Below are positions 43,485 to 52,812 of a stretch of DNA of 64,000 nucleotides, piece after piece. The stretch's first letter is position 1, and each line of letters opens with the position of its first letter. This DNA is from PALSA-968 sp964387075 (GTDB taxonomy: Bacteria > Bacteroidota > Bacteroidia > B-17B0 > Aurantibacillaceae). Made by a program: the position numbers and the translations under genes. The notes beneath the pieces were generated by a model. That model was not told the origin of the DNA. It worked only from the letters and a program-made list of their open reading frames with translations, and ran no database searches. The DNA lies in the NCBI GenBank assembly GCA_964387075.1, contig CAYLVB010000003.1, forward strand, positions 124,001 through 188,000. Reading direction: 5' to 3'.

Positions 43485-43511
43485 GGCGTTAAATTTTAGT
43501 AAAATTACGCC
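43485..43511. other. Inverted repeat abutting a start codon
   Basis: GGCGT-TA-AATTTTA, one base, TAAAATTACGCC: 12 paired positions with a two-base bulge. It ends right beside the ATG (43484, minus strand) of the CxxCH protein and contains a TAATTTTA -7-like sequence on the minus strand. It could be an operator or a hairpin in the mRNA leader. Confidence 0.45.
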
Positions 43512-43546
43512 GGGGCCCTCCCCTGGGAACAGGACAAATCGTGGCT

Positions 43547-44425
43547 TTATCTGGACTTCTTGCGGATGGCTTCCCGGTATTCGCTGGGTGTGCTCTTGAG
43601 TATCTTTTTGAATAACCGGGAAAAATAGGCCGGATCTTCGAAGCCCACCGCATAGGCGATCTCATTTACCGAAAGGTCTGTATAGAATAGGAGTCTTTTG
43701 CTTTCCAGTAAAAGCCTGTCCTGTATCAATTCGCTGCTGGCTTTTCCGAGGGCCTTATGTACCAGTTCATTCAGGTATCCGGGTGTTATATTGAGGGCAT
43801 CCGCATAAAACGCCGGCTTATGCTGGCTTGCATAATTCTTTTCGAGCAGGTGTTTTAGCCTGACGAGAACCGCGGTTCTTATATTCCCGGCAGGTTCCTT
43901 TGTTATTTTATTCTGTGTGCCTTCCCTGGAAAGCAAATGCAGGATCAGCATGATGTATTGCCCGCAGATCTTTTCCGACAGGGGCAGCCCGCCTTTTTCT
44001 TCAGCAATTACTTTTTCCAACAGGTAACCGATCTCTGTGAAGGCTCCTTTTGCAATAAAGAAATCCGTGCGCGCATTTTGGTTATAAAAAGGAAGATCAA
44101 GAAGGATGTTAGTGCCGGGCTCCTGGTTCTTAATGAGAATATCCTCTCCGAAAAGAAGGACGTACCCGCAGGAGTTTTCCTTACGCTCAAGTTTATGCAC
44201 CTGTCCGGGCAAAACAAAATGTGCGCTGTGGTCATGCACAGGAAATGACTTGAAATCGATGATATGCTCTCCCCCGCCCTTCTCAAAAAAAAGGATCTCA
44301 TAATAATCGTGCCTGTGAAACTCGCGTTTGGGCGGAACCTTGAAAGGAAGGAATTTGACCACTTCAAAAGATCCATGATCGTGATCGCTGACCGATTGTA
44401 TATGAATTGCTGTTTTTTTTGCCAT
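43547..44425 (-). CDS. AraC family transcriptional regulator
   Basis: A 292-residue regulator. The N-terminal cupin-like sensor domain (residues about 15-110) has FHRHDYYEILFFEKGGGEHIIDF and HFVLPGQVHKL, typical of AraC effector-binding jelly rolls. The C-terminal two helix-turn-helix domain (about 190-290) reads LNITPGYLNELVHKALGKASSELI and LSVNEIAYAVGFEDPAYFSRLFKKILKSTPSEYRE, the AraC signature. The ligand is unknown. Its ATG is four bases after TAAATTTG, which lies in the end of the DUF2480 gene, so it may have its own promoter in addition to readthrough. A likely target is unknown. Confidence 0.9.
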   Translation of the reverse strand: MAKKTAIHIQSVSDHDHGSFEVVKFLPFKVPPKREFHRHDYYEILFFEKGGGEHIIDFKSFPVHDHSAHFVLPGQVHKLERKENSCGYVLLFGEDILIKNQEPGTNILLDLPFYNQNARTDFFIAKGAFTEIGYLLEKVIAEEKGGLPLSEKICGQYIMLILHLLSREGTQNKITKEPAGNIRTAVLVRLKHLLEKNYASQHKPAFYADALNITPGYLNELVHKALGKASSELIQDRLLLESKRLLFYTDLSVNEIAYAVGFEDPAYFSRLFKKILKSTPSEYREAIRKKSR

Positions 44426-44429
44426 CCGG

Positions 44430-44437
44430 CAAATTTA
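44430..44437 (-). promoter_or_regulatory. -7 element four bases before an ATG
   Basis: On the minus strand TAAATTTG, then CCGG, then the ATG at 44425 of the AraC gene. It overlaps the last codon of the DUF2480 gene. Confidence 0.5.
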
Positions 44438-44941
44438 TTTTGACGCCTTGTAAAGAGGCACGGTGCTGCAGGGCTCGCCGTACATGATGCTTTTTGCAAG
44501 CGGCTTTATTTTTTCGGTAAGCGCAACGTAGGCAGATATGGGAACAGCTTTATCTCCGCAACCTTTGATGACAATGCGGGCATCCTTATACCCGGAAACA
44601 TCCAGTTTGTCAATGATCTCTTCGAAAAGAACAGTCTCGAGGGTTTCCGGCGAACCAAAGACCACTTTTTTAGCATAAGGTTTCAGTGCCAGCGTAAGCA
44701 GCATATAGGCCCAGGTAGGAACGATGGCGTCGTTGGTGCAGGTGATGGCTACGAAACTATCCTTGTATTTAGACCAATCTTCATTCTTAATAAAATCGCG
44801 GAAATCCTTTTCTTTCAGGATCAATTCCTGGAACAGCAAAGGTTTGATATCCAGCAAAACTCTTTTTCCCTCGGGATAATATTGCTCGAGGTCGATAGTA
44901 AGGATGCCGCTTTGCGCCACCTTATTTACTAATTCGTCCAT
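44435..44941 (-). CDS. DUF2480 family protein
   Basis: A 168-residue cytosolic protein. It matches DUF2480 throughout: LVNKVAQSGILTIDLEQYYPEGKRVL at the start, DIKPLLFQELILKEKDFR, TNDAIVPTWAYMLL, and the end KGCGDKAVPISAYVALTEKIKPLAKSIMYGEPCSTVP. The family is conserved in Bacteroidota and has no known function. The cysteines and the GCGDK and GEPCS motifs, usually invariant, are intact. Its ATG is four bases after TATCTTTG, a further leaderless-type arrangement. Confidence 0.88.
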   Translation of the reverse strand: MDELVNKVAQSGILTIDLEQYYPEGKRVLLDIKPLLFQELILKEKDFRDFIKNEDWSKYKDSFVAITCTNDAIVPTWAYMLLTLALKPYAKKVVFGSPETLETVLFEEIIDKLDVSGYKDARIVIKGCGDKAVPISAYVALTEKIKPLAKSIMYGEPCSTVPLYKASK

Positions 44942-44945
44942 AGTA

Positions 44946-44953
44946 CAAAGATA
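44946..44953 (-). promoter_or_regulatory. -7 element four bases before an ATG
   Basis: On the minus strand TATCTTTG, then TACT, then the ATG at 44941 of the DUF2480 gene. Confidence 0.55.
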
Positions 44954-44964
44954 CGGCTAATTCA

Positions 44965-45705
44965 CTAAATAACCCTGTAGAGAACGGGACGCGAGGGAGA
45001 TGCGTCGTTCTCCATAGCGGCCACCTGCAGCTCAAGCAAATAAGCGCCGTCAAACACCGTATTGGGAATATAGATGAGTTCGGTGATGGTGCGGGTTGTG
45101 TTGGGGGTTTCGGGATAATTCCAAAAAGCGCGGTGCGCCAAAAGTGCGCCCCCGTCCACCTCTTTATCCACGCTGGGCGTATCGAAAAGCAGGTGCTCAA
45201 CTCCCTTTTCGACAATATATTTCATGGCCTCTTCATGAATATAGGGCGGGTTTGTGCTGGAGTAATTGTGGTGCGTCTTTTCCTCGCTGTTCCCCAAAGT
45301 ACGTATCACCAATGCCTCGGGGTTCTTGTCTTTTAAAAACAATTCCAGCACTTTTTTTGTGATGACCTTATCGCCGTTCAGATCCTCTGGCAAGACCGTG
45401 ATGAGCTCGGCCATAAAAAAGAACTGCTTCAGGCTCTTGTTCACTGAATAGAATTCCTTGCTGATGTGCCCCACACACTCTGTATGCGTTCCGTGGCCAT
45501 GCGGATTGAACGTTACATTCTTAAAATTCACGGAACCGCCCTGCGCCACCTCTCCTACCCAATCGCCCATTCTTACAGGCTCAATTATGGGTTCTCCCAC
45601 ATACCACGCTTTTACTCCGCCCTTTGCAACGGGCAAAGAAATATCGATCGGGTGCGTAAAGTCAACTCTAAAGGTTTTTCCTTTGTGCGTGATGGTGGCT
45701 GTCAT
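44965..45705 (-). CDS. Cyclase family protein (kynurenine formamidase-like)
   Basis: A 246-residue metal-dependent hydrolase of the cyclase/formamidase group. The zinc or manganese site is NPHGHGTHTECVGHISKEF (HxGTHxExxGH, about 68-86), with a later conserved LIRTLGNSEEKTHHNYSSTNPPYI and HLLFDTPSVDKEVDGG. Related KynB enzymes hydrolyse N-formylkynurenine, but other kyn genes are absent, so a different substrate is possible. TAAATTTA lies four bases before the ATG (one mismatch to the -7 consensus). Confidence 0.82.
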   Translation of the reverse strand: MTATITHKGKTFRVDFTHPIDISLPVAKGGVKAWYVGEPIIEPVRMGDWVGEVAQGGSVNFKNVTFNPHGHGTHTECVGHISKEFYSVNKSLKQFFFMAELITVLPEDLNGDKVITKKVLELFLKDKNPEALVIRTLGNSEEKTHHNYSSTNPPYIHEEAMKYIVEKGVEHLLFDTPSVDKEVDGGALLAHRAFWNYPETPNTTRTITELIYIPNTVFDGAYLLELQVAAMENDASPSRPVLYRVI

Positions 45706-45736
45706 AAGGTAAATTTACAATTTTTAAAGAAACGGG

Positions 45737-46936
45737 TCATTCGGTATCATTTGTCGTTAAAAAAAGATCGGACGCTACCCCATCGGCGAAATGTTTGCCT
45801 TTTTGGTTGAGTGTTATTTTGCTTCCGTTCCGCTCAATATATTGCTCGTGCATGTGCAGGTTCTTTACAAAATATTCTTTGTATTTATGACCGAATTGCT
45901 CTGCGATCTCTTCGAGATCGCAGCCCCAATTGGTGCGGAGACGGGTTAACACGTACTCGTTGTATCTATCGGCATCCGTCAGGTGCTCTTCCTCCGAAAA
46001 AGGCCTTCCGCTTTCAATGGCCTGCATATAGGCACTGTTGCTTTTCACATTAAAACTCCTGGAAAAACCGTTGTACGAATGCGCAGATGGGCCAATTCCT
46101 AAATAAGGCTCGCCTCGCCAGTAATTACTGTTGTGCACCGCCATGGATCCCGGTTTACAGAAGTTAGATATCTCGTAATGCTCGAACCCCGCCCTGGCGC
46201 TCTCTTCCATGAGGATATCAAAGAGGCGCGAACTCAGCTCGCTGTCTACTTCCGGTTCCTGTTTCTTTTGAAGAAGGTCGTGCAATTTATTCTTTCCCTC
46301 AATAGTAAGATTATACGAAGAGATGTGCTGAATATTGAGTACAAATACTTTTTTCAGTGTTTCGCGCCAGCTTTCTTCATCCTGGAAACGACTGCCATAA
46401 ATAAGATCAATAGAAATATTGCTGAAACCGGCTCCCTGCGCCGCCATAACCGAACTTACATTTTGTTCTGATGTATGCGCACGGTTCATCCATTTCAATT
46501 CCTCATCGTTAAAACTCTGAAGGCCCATGCTCAGGCGGTTGATCCCGGCTTTTCTTATTGCTTTCAAATAAGCGGGCTCCGCGTCCTCCGGGTTTAGCTC
46601 AAAGGTTATTTCGGCGTCCTTATCAATATCAAAATGCTCTTTGATCGTGTATAGGATGTGGTTCATCTCTTCCACACTCAAAACGCTTGGTGTTCCTCCG
46701 CCAAAATAAATTGAAGTCAATTTATTTTGCGATTCCCCGCCACTCATTCGAAGACCGGAATGACGGGTAAGTACATCCGGCGTACCGGGTTGCGGCAAGT
46801 AATCTTTTCTTAATTCTATTTCCCTACAAATGGTATCTACCATTTGCTTCTTCTTCTCCAGGTTCACCGAAAAATGAAAATCGCAATAGGTACACGCTTT
46901 ACGACAGAAGGGAATATGAATGTAAAGTCCGGGCAC
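45737..46936 (-). CDS. hemW: Radical SAM protein HemW (oxygen-independent coproporphyrinogen oxidase-like)
   Basis: A 399-residue radical SAM protein. The start PGLYIHIPFCRKACTYCDFHFS contains the CxxxCxYC cluster motif plus the Phe that marks HemW/HemN enzymes. Then IYFGGGTPSVLSVEEM, EITFELNPEDAEP and RLSMGLQSFNDEEL follow, and a C-terminal HemN_C-like domain. HemW is now regarded as a haem chaperone rather than a HemN dehydrogenase. GTG 46936, giving PGLYIHIPFC at once, matches other HemW N-termini; the frame extends to an ATG at 46975, but that codon overlaps the divergent gene's ATG and is less likely. Confidence 0.88.
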   Translation of the reverse strand: MPGLYIHIPFCRKACTYCDFHFSVNLEKKKQMVDTICREIELRKDYLPQPGTPDVLTRHSGLRMSGGESQNKLTSIYFGGGTPSVLSVEEMNHILYTIKEHFDIDKDAEITFELNPEDAEPAYLKAIRKAGINRLSMGLQSFNDEELKWMNRAHTSEQNVSSVMAAQGAGFSNISIDLIYGSRFQDEESWRETLKKVFVLNIQHISSYNLTIEGKNKLHDLLQKKQEPEVDSELSSRLFDILMEESARAGFEHYEISNFCKPGSMAVHNSNYWRGEPYLGIGPSAHSYNGFSRSFNVKSNSAYMQAIESGRPFSEEEHLTDADRYNEYVLTRLRTNWGCDLEEIAEQFGHKYKEYFVKNLHMHEQYIERNGSKITLNQKGKHFADGVASDLFLTTNDTE

Positions 46937-46973
46937 GGATGCTAAGTTGCGAAATTTTTTACCTTTATACACC

Positions 46974-47306
46974 ATGCTTCACCCCTGCGATGAAAAAATA
47001 AGGCAGCAACCGCCCGAATATGCCGAGATCATGCTCTTTCTGAGGAAACATTTACTGGCCCATAACAAGCACATAACCGAAAGTTTCAAGTATTTTACCC
47101 TGTTTTACCATTACAAGGGAAAGCCGCTTTGTTATACGCACCATAAAGACAATTACGTTTACCTTGGATTTTACTGCAGGAACGGGCTGAGACATCCTAA
47201 TTTACACGCTGAAGGAAGAAAGGTGGTGCGGGTTTTTAAATGTTATGTGAATAAGGACGTGGACGTACGGTCTTTGAACGCCATTCTTAAAATGGCATGC
47301 GGATAA
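46974..47306 (+). CDS. DUF1801 domain protein
   Basis: A 110-residue cytosolic protein. Residues YAEIMLFLRKHLLAHNKHITESFKYFTLFYHYKGKPLCYTHHKDNYVYLGFY show the DUF1801 pattern (helices, then a hydrophobic core ending in a YLGF-like strand); YdhG/YdeI-like and frataxin-like iron-binding proteins share this fold. Function is unknown. The frame extends to 46947, but ATG 46974 follows TACCTTTA (46961-46968) and is preferred. The gene ends two bases before the stop of the TolC gene. Confidence 0.65.
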   Translation: MLHPCDEKIRQQPPEYAEIMLFLRKHLLAHNKHITESFKYFTLFYHYKGKPLCYTHHKDNYVYLGFYCRNGLRHPNLHAEGRKVVRVFKCYVNKDVDVRSLNAILKMACG

Positions 47307-47308
47307 GA

Positions 47309-48613
47309 TCAGCGTACCAATAAGCCTTGCACTTTTAAATATGTAAGCTCGCTGATCTTCGTTTTATAAGAAGCGTCCGAGAGCCGGTAAATGGTTTCTT
47401 CGTAGCTTTTTTGCACCATCCTGTATTCAATGAAGTTCGAAAGTCCCAATTTAAACCGCTGCATGGCTATGGACAGATTTTCATTGGCAAGCGAAGCGCT
47501 TTGTTTCTCTATTTCCATGATAGCTAGGTTATTCTGAAAATCGTACCAGGCCTTGAAAAGATCGGTCCTTTCGGTAAGTCGGGCGGCTTCCAGTTTCACT
47601 TTTTCTGACGAGATCTGCACCAATTGATTTTTGATAGCGGTGTGCGTAGTTAAATTATTGAGCAGGGTCCAGCTGGCCGTAAGTCCCAACGTATAGCCTA
47701 GGCTTTGGTTTAGCAATGAAAAGCCTGCCTGGTTCTGGTTTCGGTTGAGGGCGTAATTACCAATCACACCCACGCGGGGATAGCGGTTGCCGCGAAATTC
47801 TTTCAGCACCAACTCGCTGATCTCAACATTCTTTGTGCTTACCAGGATGCTACTGTTCTTTTCCTCCAGTGACTTTGCCGCATTTTCATACTCCGGTTTG
47901 GTTTGTATAAGAATTGTATCGGGCACAGAAAAATTTGTTTCGGGAGCTCTTTTAAAGATCTTGTTGAGGTTGGCCTTCTCGGCATTCAACAGGTTCTGCT
48001 GCTGCATGATCTGCACCTGTATATTGTTATGGTCTACCTGCGTTTGAAGCACCTCAACATTTGATCCTGTGCCGGCCTTCAGTTTTTCGGCAGCAAGTTT
48101 TTTCTGCTCTCCGGTCAGTTGCAAAGAAACTTCCAGCGATCTGATCAATTCCTGTATACTGATCATTCGGTAATAGGAAGAAAGAGCATTTAGCAGGGTG
48201 CTCTCCAGCGTTTGCCTGAACTGCAGGTTGCTAAGCTCCTCGTTCTTGTTCAGTTTCTTTCTGGTGGCAAACATTTTAAGACCATCGAAAAAATACCAGG
48301 TCGCGGTTAAGGAAGCCGATACGTTTGAAGAACTGACGCCGCTTCTTTCGATCTCTGTTCCATTAGAGAATTTTTGGTTGATATTGTTATTGGAACTGGA
48401 TGGATTTGCATTCAGCGTTACGGTGGGCAACATACCGCTTGCGCCAATATTGTTTGAATTTTTCGCTATTTCGGTGTTGTTCTTCGCGATCTGTATATCG
48501 AAATTATTCTCTATAGTGAGCTTGATCACATCCTCCGGCTTCAATAAAGCTCCTTCCTGGGCCCTTGCAAAAAAGCCCACGAACAAAAGCGCTATCAGAA
48601 ATTTCATTTTCAT
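47309..48613 (-). CDS. TolC family outer-membrane efflux channel
   Basis: A 434-residue outer-membrane factor: signal peptide to about residue 18 (LIALLFVGFFARAQ), then LKPEDVIKLTIENNFDIQIAKNN and long heptad-rich helices (two TolC repeats, about 20-220 and 225-430). It would form a trimeric beta-barrel/alpha-barrel duct. It is the last gene of a three-gene RND operon, overlapping the pump gene by four bases (ATGA). The pair of repeats and the length fit the family. Confidence 0.9.
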   Translation of the reverse strand: MKMKFLIALLFVGFFARAQEGALLKPEDVIKLTIENNFDIQIAKNNTEIAKNSNNIGASGMLPTVTLNANPSSSNNNINQKFSNGTEIERSGVSSSNVSASLTATWYFFDGLKMFATRKKLNKNEELSNLQFRQTLESTLLNALSSYYRMISIQELIRSLEVSLQLTGEQKKLAAEKLKAGTGSNVEVLQTQVDHNNIQVQIMQQQNLLNAEKANLNKIFKRAPETNFSVPDTILIQTKPEYENAAKSLEEKNSSILVSTKNVEISELVLKEFRGNRYPRVGVIGNYALNRNQNQAGFSLLNQSLGYTLGLTASWTLLNNLTTHTAIKNQLVQISSEKVKLEAARLTERTDLFKAWYDFQNNLAIMEIEKQSASLANENLSIAMQRFKLGLSNFIEYRMVQKSYEETIYRLSDASYKTKISELTYLKVQGLLVR

Positions 48614-51600
48614 TCGCTTTTCACATGCTTTTTAGAGAGATAGGTATAAATGGCGGGTATAACGTATAAAGTTAAGGTAAGCGAGAACAAAATTCCGCCC
48701 ACAACTACAATACCCATGCTCATGCGACTTTTAGCGGCGGCTCCCAATGACATGGCAATGGGCAGAGCCCCAAGGGCCGTTGCAATGCTGGTCATTAAGA
48801 TAGGACGTAAACGAGCCGTAGCGCCTTGTTGGATCGCGTCTCGGAAAGGAACTCCTTTTTCTTTTAACTGGTTGGCAAATTCCACGATCAGGATGCCATT
48901 CTTCGTTACAAGCCCCACGAGCATAATAATGCCGATCTGAGAAAAGATGTTGAGCGATTGGTTAAAATACCACAAAGACAAGATCGCGCCCGCCAAAGCA
49001 AGCGGCACAGTAAGCATAATGATAAATGGATCTACAAAACTTTCGAACTGCGCGGCAAGGATCAAATAAATTAAAATAAGCGCCAACACAAACGCAAACA
49101 TAATGTTCGATCCGCTTTCTTCATAATCCCGCGACGGGCCGGTTGTAGCTGTACTAAAGGTCTCATCCAGGCATGCTTTGCCGATCCTTCGCATCTCCTC
49201 CACTCCGTCGCCAATGGTCATGCCGGGCGCCAGTCCTGCCGAAACGGTGGCCGATTGATAACGATTGTAGTGATACAATTGCGGCGGACTGCTCCGCTCT
49301 TCCATCTTTAAGAGGTTATCCAACTGGATCAGGTTTCCTTTTGAATTTCTAACATACAAGGATGTGATCGCTGTTGGTTCATCCCGGTAAGGAAGTTCCA
49401 TCTGTCCTATGACCTGGTATTGCCTGTCGTTCATTACAAAATAACTGAAGCGGTTGCCGCTGAAAGCAAGTTGAATGGTTTGTGCAATGTCCTGCACAGA
49501 AACATCCAGTGATTTTGCTTTATCTCTTAGAATTGTAATGTCCAATTCCGGTTTATTAAATTTTAAATTGCAATCGGTGCCCTGGAAAACGGAACTCTTT
49601 CCCGCTTCTTCCATGAATTTGGGAAGTACAGATTTTAATTTATCGAAGTTAGATGCCTGGATCACAAACTGAACGGGCAATCCTCCCCGGGGGCCTCCGC
49701 TGGCAGAGATGGTTTGTTCCTGTGAAACAAATACTTTTCCTTCCGGGAAACCTTTGGTGATCTTCGTTGCATAATCGGCCCATTGCTGCTGCGTTTTCTT
49801 TCTTCCCTGGTCCTTATCCTTAAGCATTAAGCGGACTGAGCCTGAGTTCACAGATCCGGTTCCCATGAAGCCCGGTGAAGTAACAGCAAGTACCATGCGC
49901 TGGTCTTTGATGCTGTCGCCTAAGGTCTTTGCCAGCTTATCCATGAACTTATTCATGTAGTCGAAAGATGTTCCCTCCGGCGCCGTGGTATTGATGCGTA
50001 GCCAGCTACGGTCGTCGAGAGGCGCCAGCTCCGATGGCAGCACATTGCCTACAACAAAAATAAGTATGATAGAAGACGCTATGATGGTAAGCGAGATCCA
50101 GCGCTTATTTAAAAATTTTCCGAGTGAGTCGGAATAGTTCTTTTCCATCCTTTGAAAGAAAGGTTCTGTCATTATGTAGAACCTGCTCTTCTTATGGCCG
50201 CTCTTTCTCACCATCCTGGCATTGAGCATAGGCGTTAAGGTGAGCGAAACGAAGGCGGAGATAAGTACTGCGCCGGCTATCACAACGCCAAACTCACGAA
50301 ATAATTGACCGACAAAACCCTGCAGGAAGATCACGGGCAAAAACACCGCGACAAGCGTGATGGAAGTAGAAACCACCGCAAAGAATATTTCTTTCGAACC
50401 TTTATGGGCGGCTTCGGTGGGGTTCATTCCGCCTTCTATCTTTTTGTAGATATTCTCGGTTACAACGATCCCGTCATCTACTACAAGCCCGGTTGCCAAA
50501 ACAATTGCAAGGAGTGTAAGTACGTTGATGGAATAACCCATCATGTACATGATGAAAAAAGCGCCGATCAAAGAAACAGGAAGATCTATGAGCGGCCGAA
50601 AGGCAATGAGCCAATCGCGGAAGAAGAGGTAAATGATGATCACAACGAGGATGATGGCGATGACCAATGTTTCTCCTACTTCTGATAAAGCCCTGCGCAC
50701 AAATTTGGTATTATCAAGGGCCATATCCACTTTATAATCCTTAGGGATCTCTTTCTTGATCTTATCCATCCGCTTGTAGAACTCATCCGCGATGTCTATG
50801 TAGTTAGCGCCGGGCTGTGGCACCAATCCCATGCCGATCATGTTCACTCCACCGATCTTCAGATCTGTCTCCAGGTTCTCCGGCGCCAATTCCACACGCC
50901 CTACATTCATGAATTTCACCAGCTGCGTTCCGTTCGATTTTAAAACGAGATTCTCGAAATCAGAAACCTTGTTCAACCTTCCTTTGGTTTGTACAACCAG
51001 TTCATTGTTCCTTCCCACTACCTTACCCGAAGGAGATTCCAGGTTCTCTTTTGCAAGGGCCTGCTGTACATCCAGCGGTGTAAGTCCATAAGCCGCCAGT
51101 TTATCGGGATACATCCACAGGCGCATGGCGTATTTTTTTTGCCCCCACACCTGAATGCTGCTTACCCCGGGAATGGTTTGCAAACGTTCTATCAAAACAT
51201 TCTCCACATAATCATTCACTTCCAGGATAGAGCGTGCGCTGCTTTGTATGGTCATGCTAACAATAGCATCGCTGTTGGCATCCGCTTTTTGTACGGAAGG
51301 AAGGGCGTCAATATCCTGTGGCAATTGCCTTACCGCCTGCGAAACCTTATCGCGCACATCGTTCGCGGCACTCTCAAGGTTAGCATCGAGATTGAACTCA
51401 ACAGTAATGGAACTAACTCCCTGGGCGCTGGAAGAAGATATCGTGCGAATGCCGTCAATTCCATTAATGGCTTTTTCCAGCGGCTCTGTAATTTGCGACT
51501 CGATCACCTCAGCGCTTGCGCCCGTGTAATTGGTACGAACCGTTATTACGGGTGGGTCAATGGCCGGAAACTCGCGCACTCCCAAAAACTTGTAGCCGAT

Positions 51601-51678
51601 CAACCCAAACAAAAGAATGACCAGGCTCATGACAATGGATAGAACCGGGCGATTAATGCTTATGGAAGAGATGTTCAC
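48610..51678 (-). CDS. RND efflux pump permease (HAE1/AcrB-like)
   Basis: A 1022-residue inner-membrane pump. It begins ISSISINRPVLSIVMSLVILLFGLIGYKFLGVREFPAIDPP, the RND first helix and periplasmic start. Proton-relay acids are in LATGLVVDDGIVVTENIYKKIE (two Asp in helix 4), and the second half ends with GLVTKNGILIVEFANQLKEKG and TARLRPILMTSIATALGALP, hallmark HAE1 regions. It has two sets of six helices with large periplasmic loops. It exports drugs, bile salts or other small molecules, in concert with the adaptor upstream and TolC downstream. The spacing to the adaptor gene is three bases. Confidence 0.95.
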   Translation of the reverse strand: MNISSISINRPVLSIVMSLVILLFGLIGYKFLGVREFPAIDPPVITVRTNYTGASAEVIESQITEPLEKAINGIDGIRTISSSSAQGVSSITVEFNLDANLESAANDVRDKVSQAVRQLPQDIDALPSVQKADANSDAIVSMTIQSSARSILEVNDYVENVLIERLQTIPGVSSIQVWGQKKYAMRLWMYPDKLAAYGLTPLDVQQALAKENLESPSGKVVGRNNELVVQTKGRLNKVSDFENLVLKSNGTQLVKFMNVGRVELAPENLETDLKIGGVNMIGMGLVPQPGANYIDIADEFYKRMDKIKKEIPKDYKVDMALDNTKFVRRALSEVGETLVIAIILVVIIIYLFFRDWLIAFRPLIDLPVSLIGAFFIMYMMGYSINVLTLLAIVLATGLVVDDGIVVTENIYKKIEGGMNPTEAAHKGSKEIFFAVVSTSITLVAVFLPVIFLQGFVGQLFREFGVVIAGAVLISAFVSLTLTPMLNARMVRKSGHKKSRFYIMTEPFFQRMEKNYSDSLGKFLNKRWISLTIIASSIILIFVVGNVLPSELAPLDDRSWLRINTTAPEGTSFDYMNKFMDKLAKTLGDSIKDQRMVLAVTSPGFMGTGSVNSGSVRLMLKDKDQGRKKTQQQWADYATKITKGFPEGKVFVSQEQTISASGGPRGGLPVQFVIQASNFDKLKSVLPKFMEEAGKSSVFQGTDCNLKFNKPELDITILRDKAKSLDVSVQDIAQTIQLAFSGNRFSYFVMNDRQYQVIGQMELPYRDEPTAITSLYVRNSKGNLIQLDNLLKMEERSSPPQLYHYNRYQSATVSAGLAPGMTIGDGVEEMRRIGKACLDETFSTATTGPSRDYEESGSNIMFAFVLALILIYLILAAQFESFVDPFIIMLTVPLALAGAILSLWYFNQSLNIFSQIGIIMLVGLVTKNGILIVEFANQLKEKGVPFRDAIQQGATARLRPILMTSIATALGALPIAMSLGAAAKSRMSMGIVVVGGILFSLTLTLYVIPAIYTYLSKKHVKSE

Positions 51679-51681
51679 GCG

Positions 51682-52743
51682 CTATTTCTTTAGGCCTTGA
51701 ATTTTAACCAGAGCGCCCGGCTTTAGCGACATGATGCCGGCGGTGATGACCGTATCGCCCGGAACAAGACCTTTTATTACTTCTATGCTTGTATCTGTTC
51801 TTGACCCTGTTTCTATCATCATCAATTCTGCTTTTCCGTTCCGTACCACATAGATTTTTTGTCCGCGCAGATCAGGGATCACTGCCATGCTGGGAACAAC
51901 CGTTGCGTTAGCTGATCGCAGGATCAGGGTTACCTGGGCAAAAGATCCCGGGAAAATTTCTTTTTTAGGATTGTTACAGATCGCGCGCACTTTGAGGGAA
52001 CGGGTTCCTGTTTCGATCTTGGGATCAAAAGCATAGATCTTGCCCACAAAATTCTTTTTTATGCCTTCAACAGCAATGTAAATACTATCGCCGGCTTTTA
52101 TCACTCCCGCGTATTTTTCAGGTACACTGAAATCTATTTTTACCGGATCGATCTGCTGAATCGATGCGATCACATCGGCAGTACTGATATAATTCCCTTC
52201 GCTGATGTTCTTCAGCCCGATAATTCCATTGAAGGGGGCGCGTATCTCGGTCTCCATGATTTGGGCCTTGATCAACTCTACATCCGCCGAAGCTGCTGTG
52301 AAAGTCGTTTGCGCAACATCATACTCATCCTGGCTCACCCCTTTTACTTCTAAAAGTTGTTTCAGCCGGTTCATTTTCTCGCCGGCAAGACTTTGCTGCA
52401 CATTTGCCTTTTTTAATTGTGCCTGCAAGGCCGCGTCATTGAGCTTGGCAAGTAATTGTCCCTTTTGCACCTCGCTGCCTTCTTTCACCGTGAGGGAAAT
52501 GATCTTTCCGGCAGATTCAGGTTTCAACATAGCTTCTTCATTGGCAATGACACTGCCCGAAACAACCAATTTGCTCTCCACCCGTGCGCTTTGAACAACA
52601 ATGGCATTGACAGTTACGGCAGATTGTTTAGGAGCCTGGGCGCCCCCTCCTGCGCCCGGTTTTTCAGGAGAGAGAAAGAATATTTTAATTAGGGCGAGAA
52701 CGGCGACCAGGAGCACCAGGAGGATGAGGGTCTTTTTCTTCAT
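51682..52743 (-). CDS. RND efflux periplasmic adaptor (MFP)
   Basis: A 353-residue membrane fusion protein: an N-terminal membrane anchor (residues 4-23, LILLVLLVAVLALIKIFFL), a short Gly/Ala/Pro-rich linker, a barrel-sandwich part (GKIISLTVKEGSEVQKGQLLAKL), an alpha-hairpin (about 108-150), RAPFNGIIGLKNISEGNYI, and beta-barrel and membrane-proximal parts to the end. It bridges the AcrB-like pump and TolC. It is the first gene of the operon; a TAATTTTA -7-like element lies about 21 bases before its ATG, and no regulator gene is adjacent, so control is unknown. Confidence 0.92.
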   Translation of the reverse strand: MKKKTLILLVLLVAVLALIKIFFLSPEKPGAGGGAQAPKQSAVTVNAIVVQSARVESKLVVSGSVIANEEAMLKPESAGKIISLTVKEGSEVQKGQLLAKLNDAALQAQLKKANVQQSLAGEKMNRLKQLLEVKGVSQDEYDVAQTTFTAASADVELIKAQIMETEIRAPFNGIIGLKNISEGNYISTADVIASIQQIDPVKIDFSVPEKYAGVIKAGDSIYIAVEGIKKNFVGKIYAFDPKIETGTRSLKVRAICNNPKKEIFPGSFAQVTLILRSANATVVPSMAVIPDLRGQKIYVVRNGKAELMMIETGSRTDTSIEVIKGLVPGDTVITAGIMSLKPGALVKIQGLKK

Positions 52744-52812
52744 TTTCTGCTTTTAAGAAGCGCCTAAAATTACAGATAAATCCAACGTAAAAGATTAATG
52801 TAGATTAAAGTG

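Noticed and set aside
50989..51642. 217-residue plus-strand frame opposite the RND pump gene
   Set aside because: Antisense to an unambiguous pump gene; the residues show no domain.
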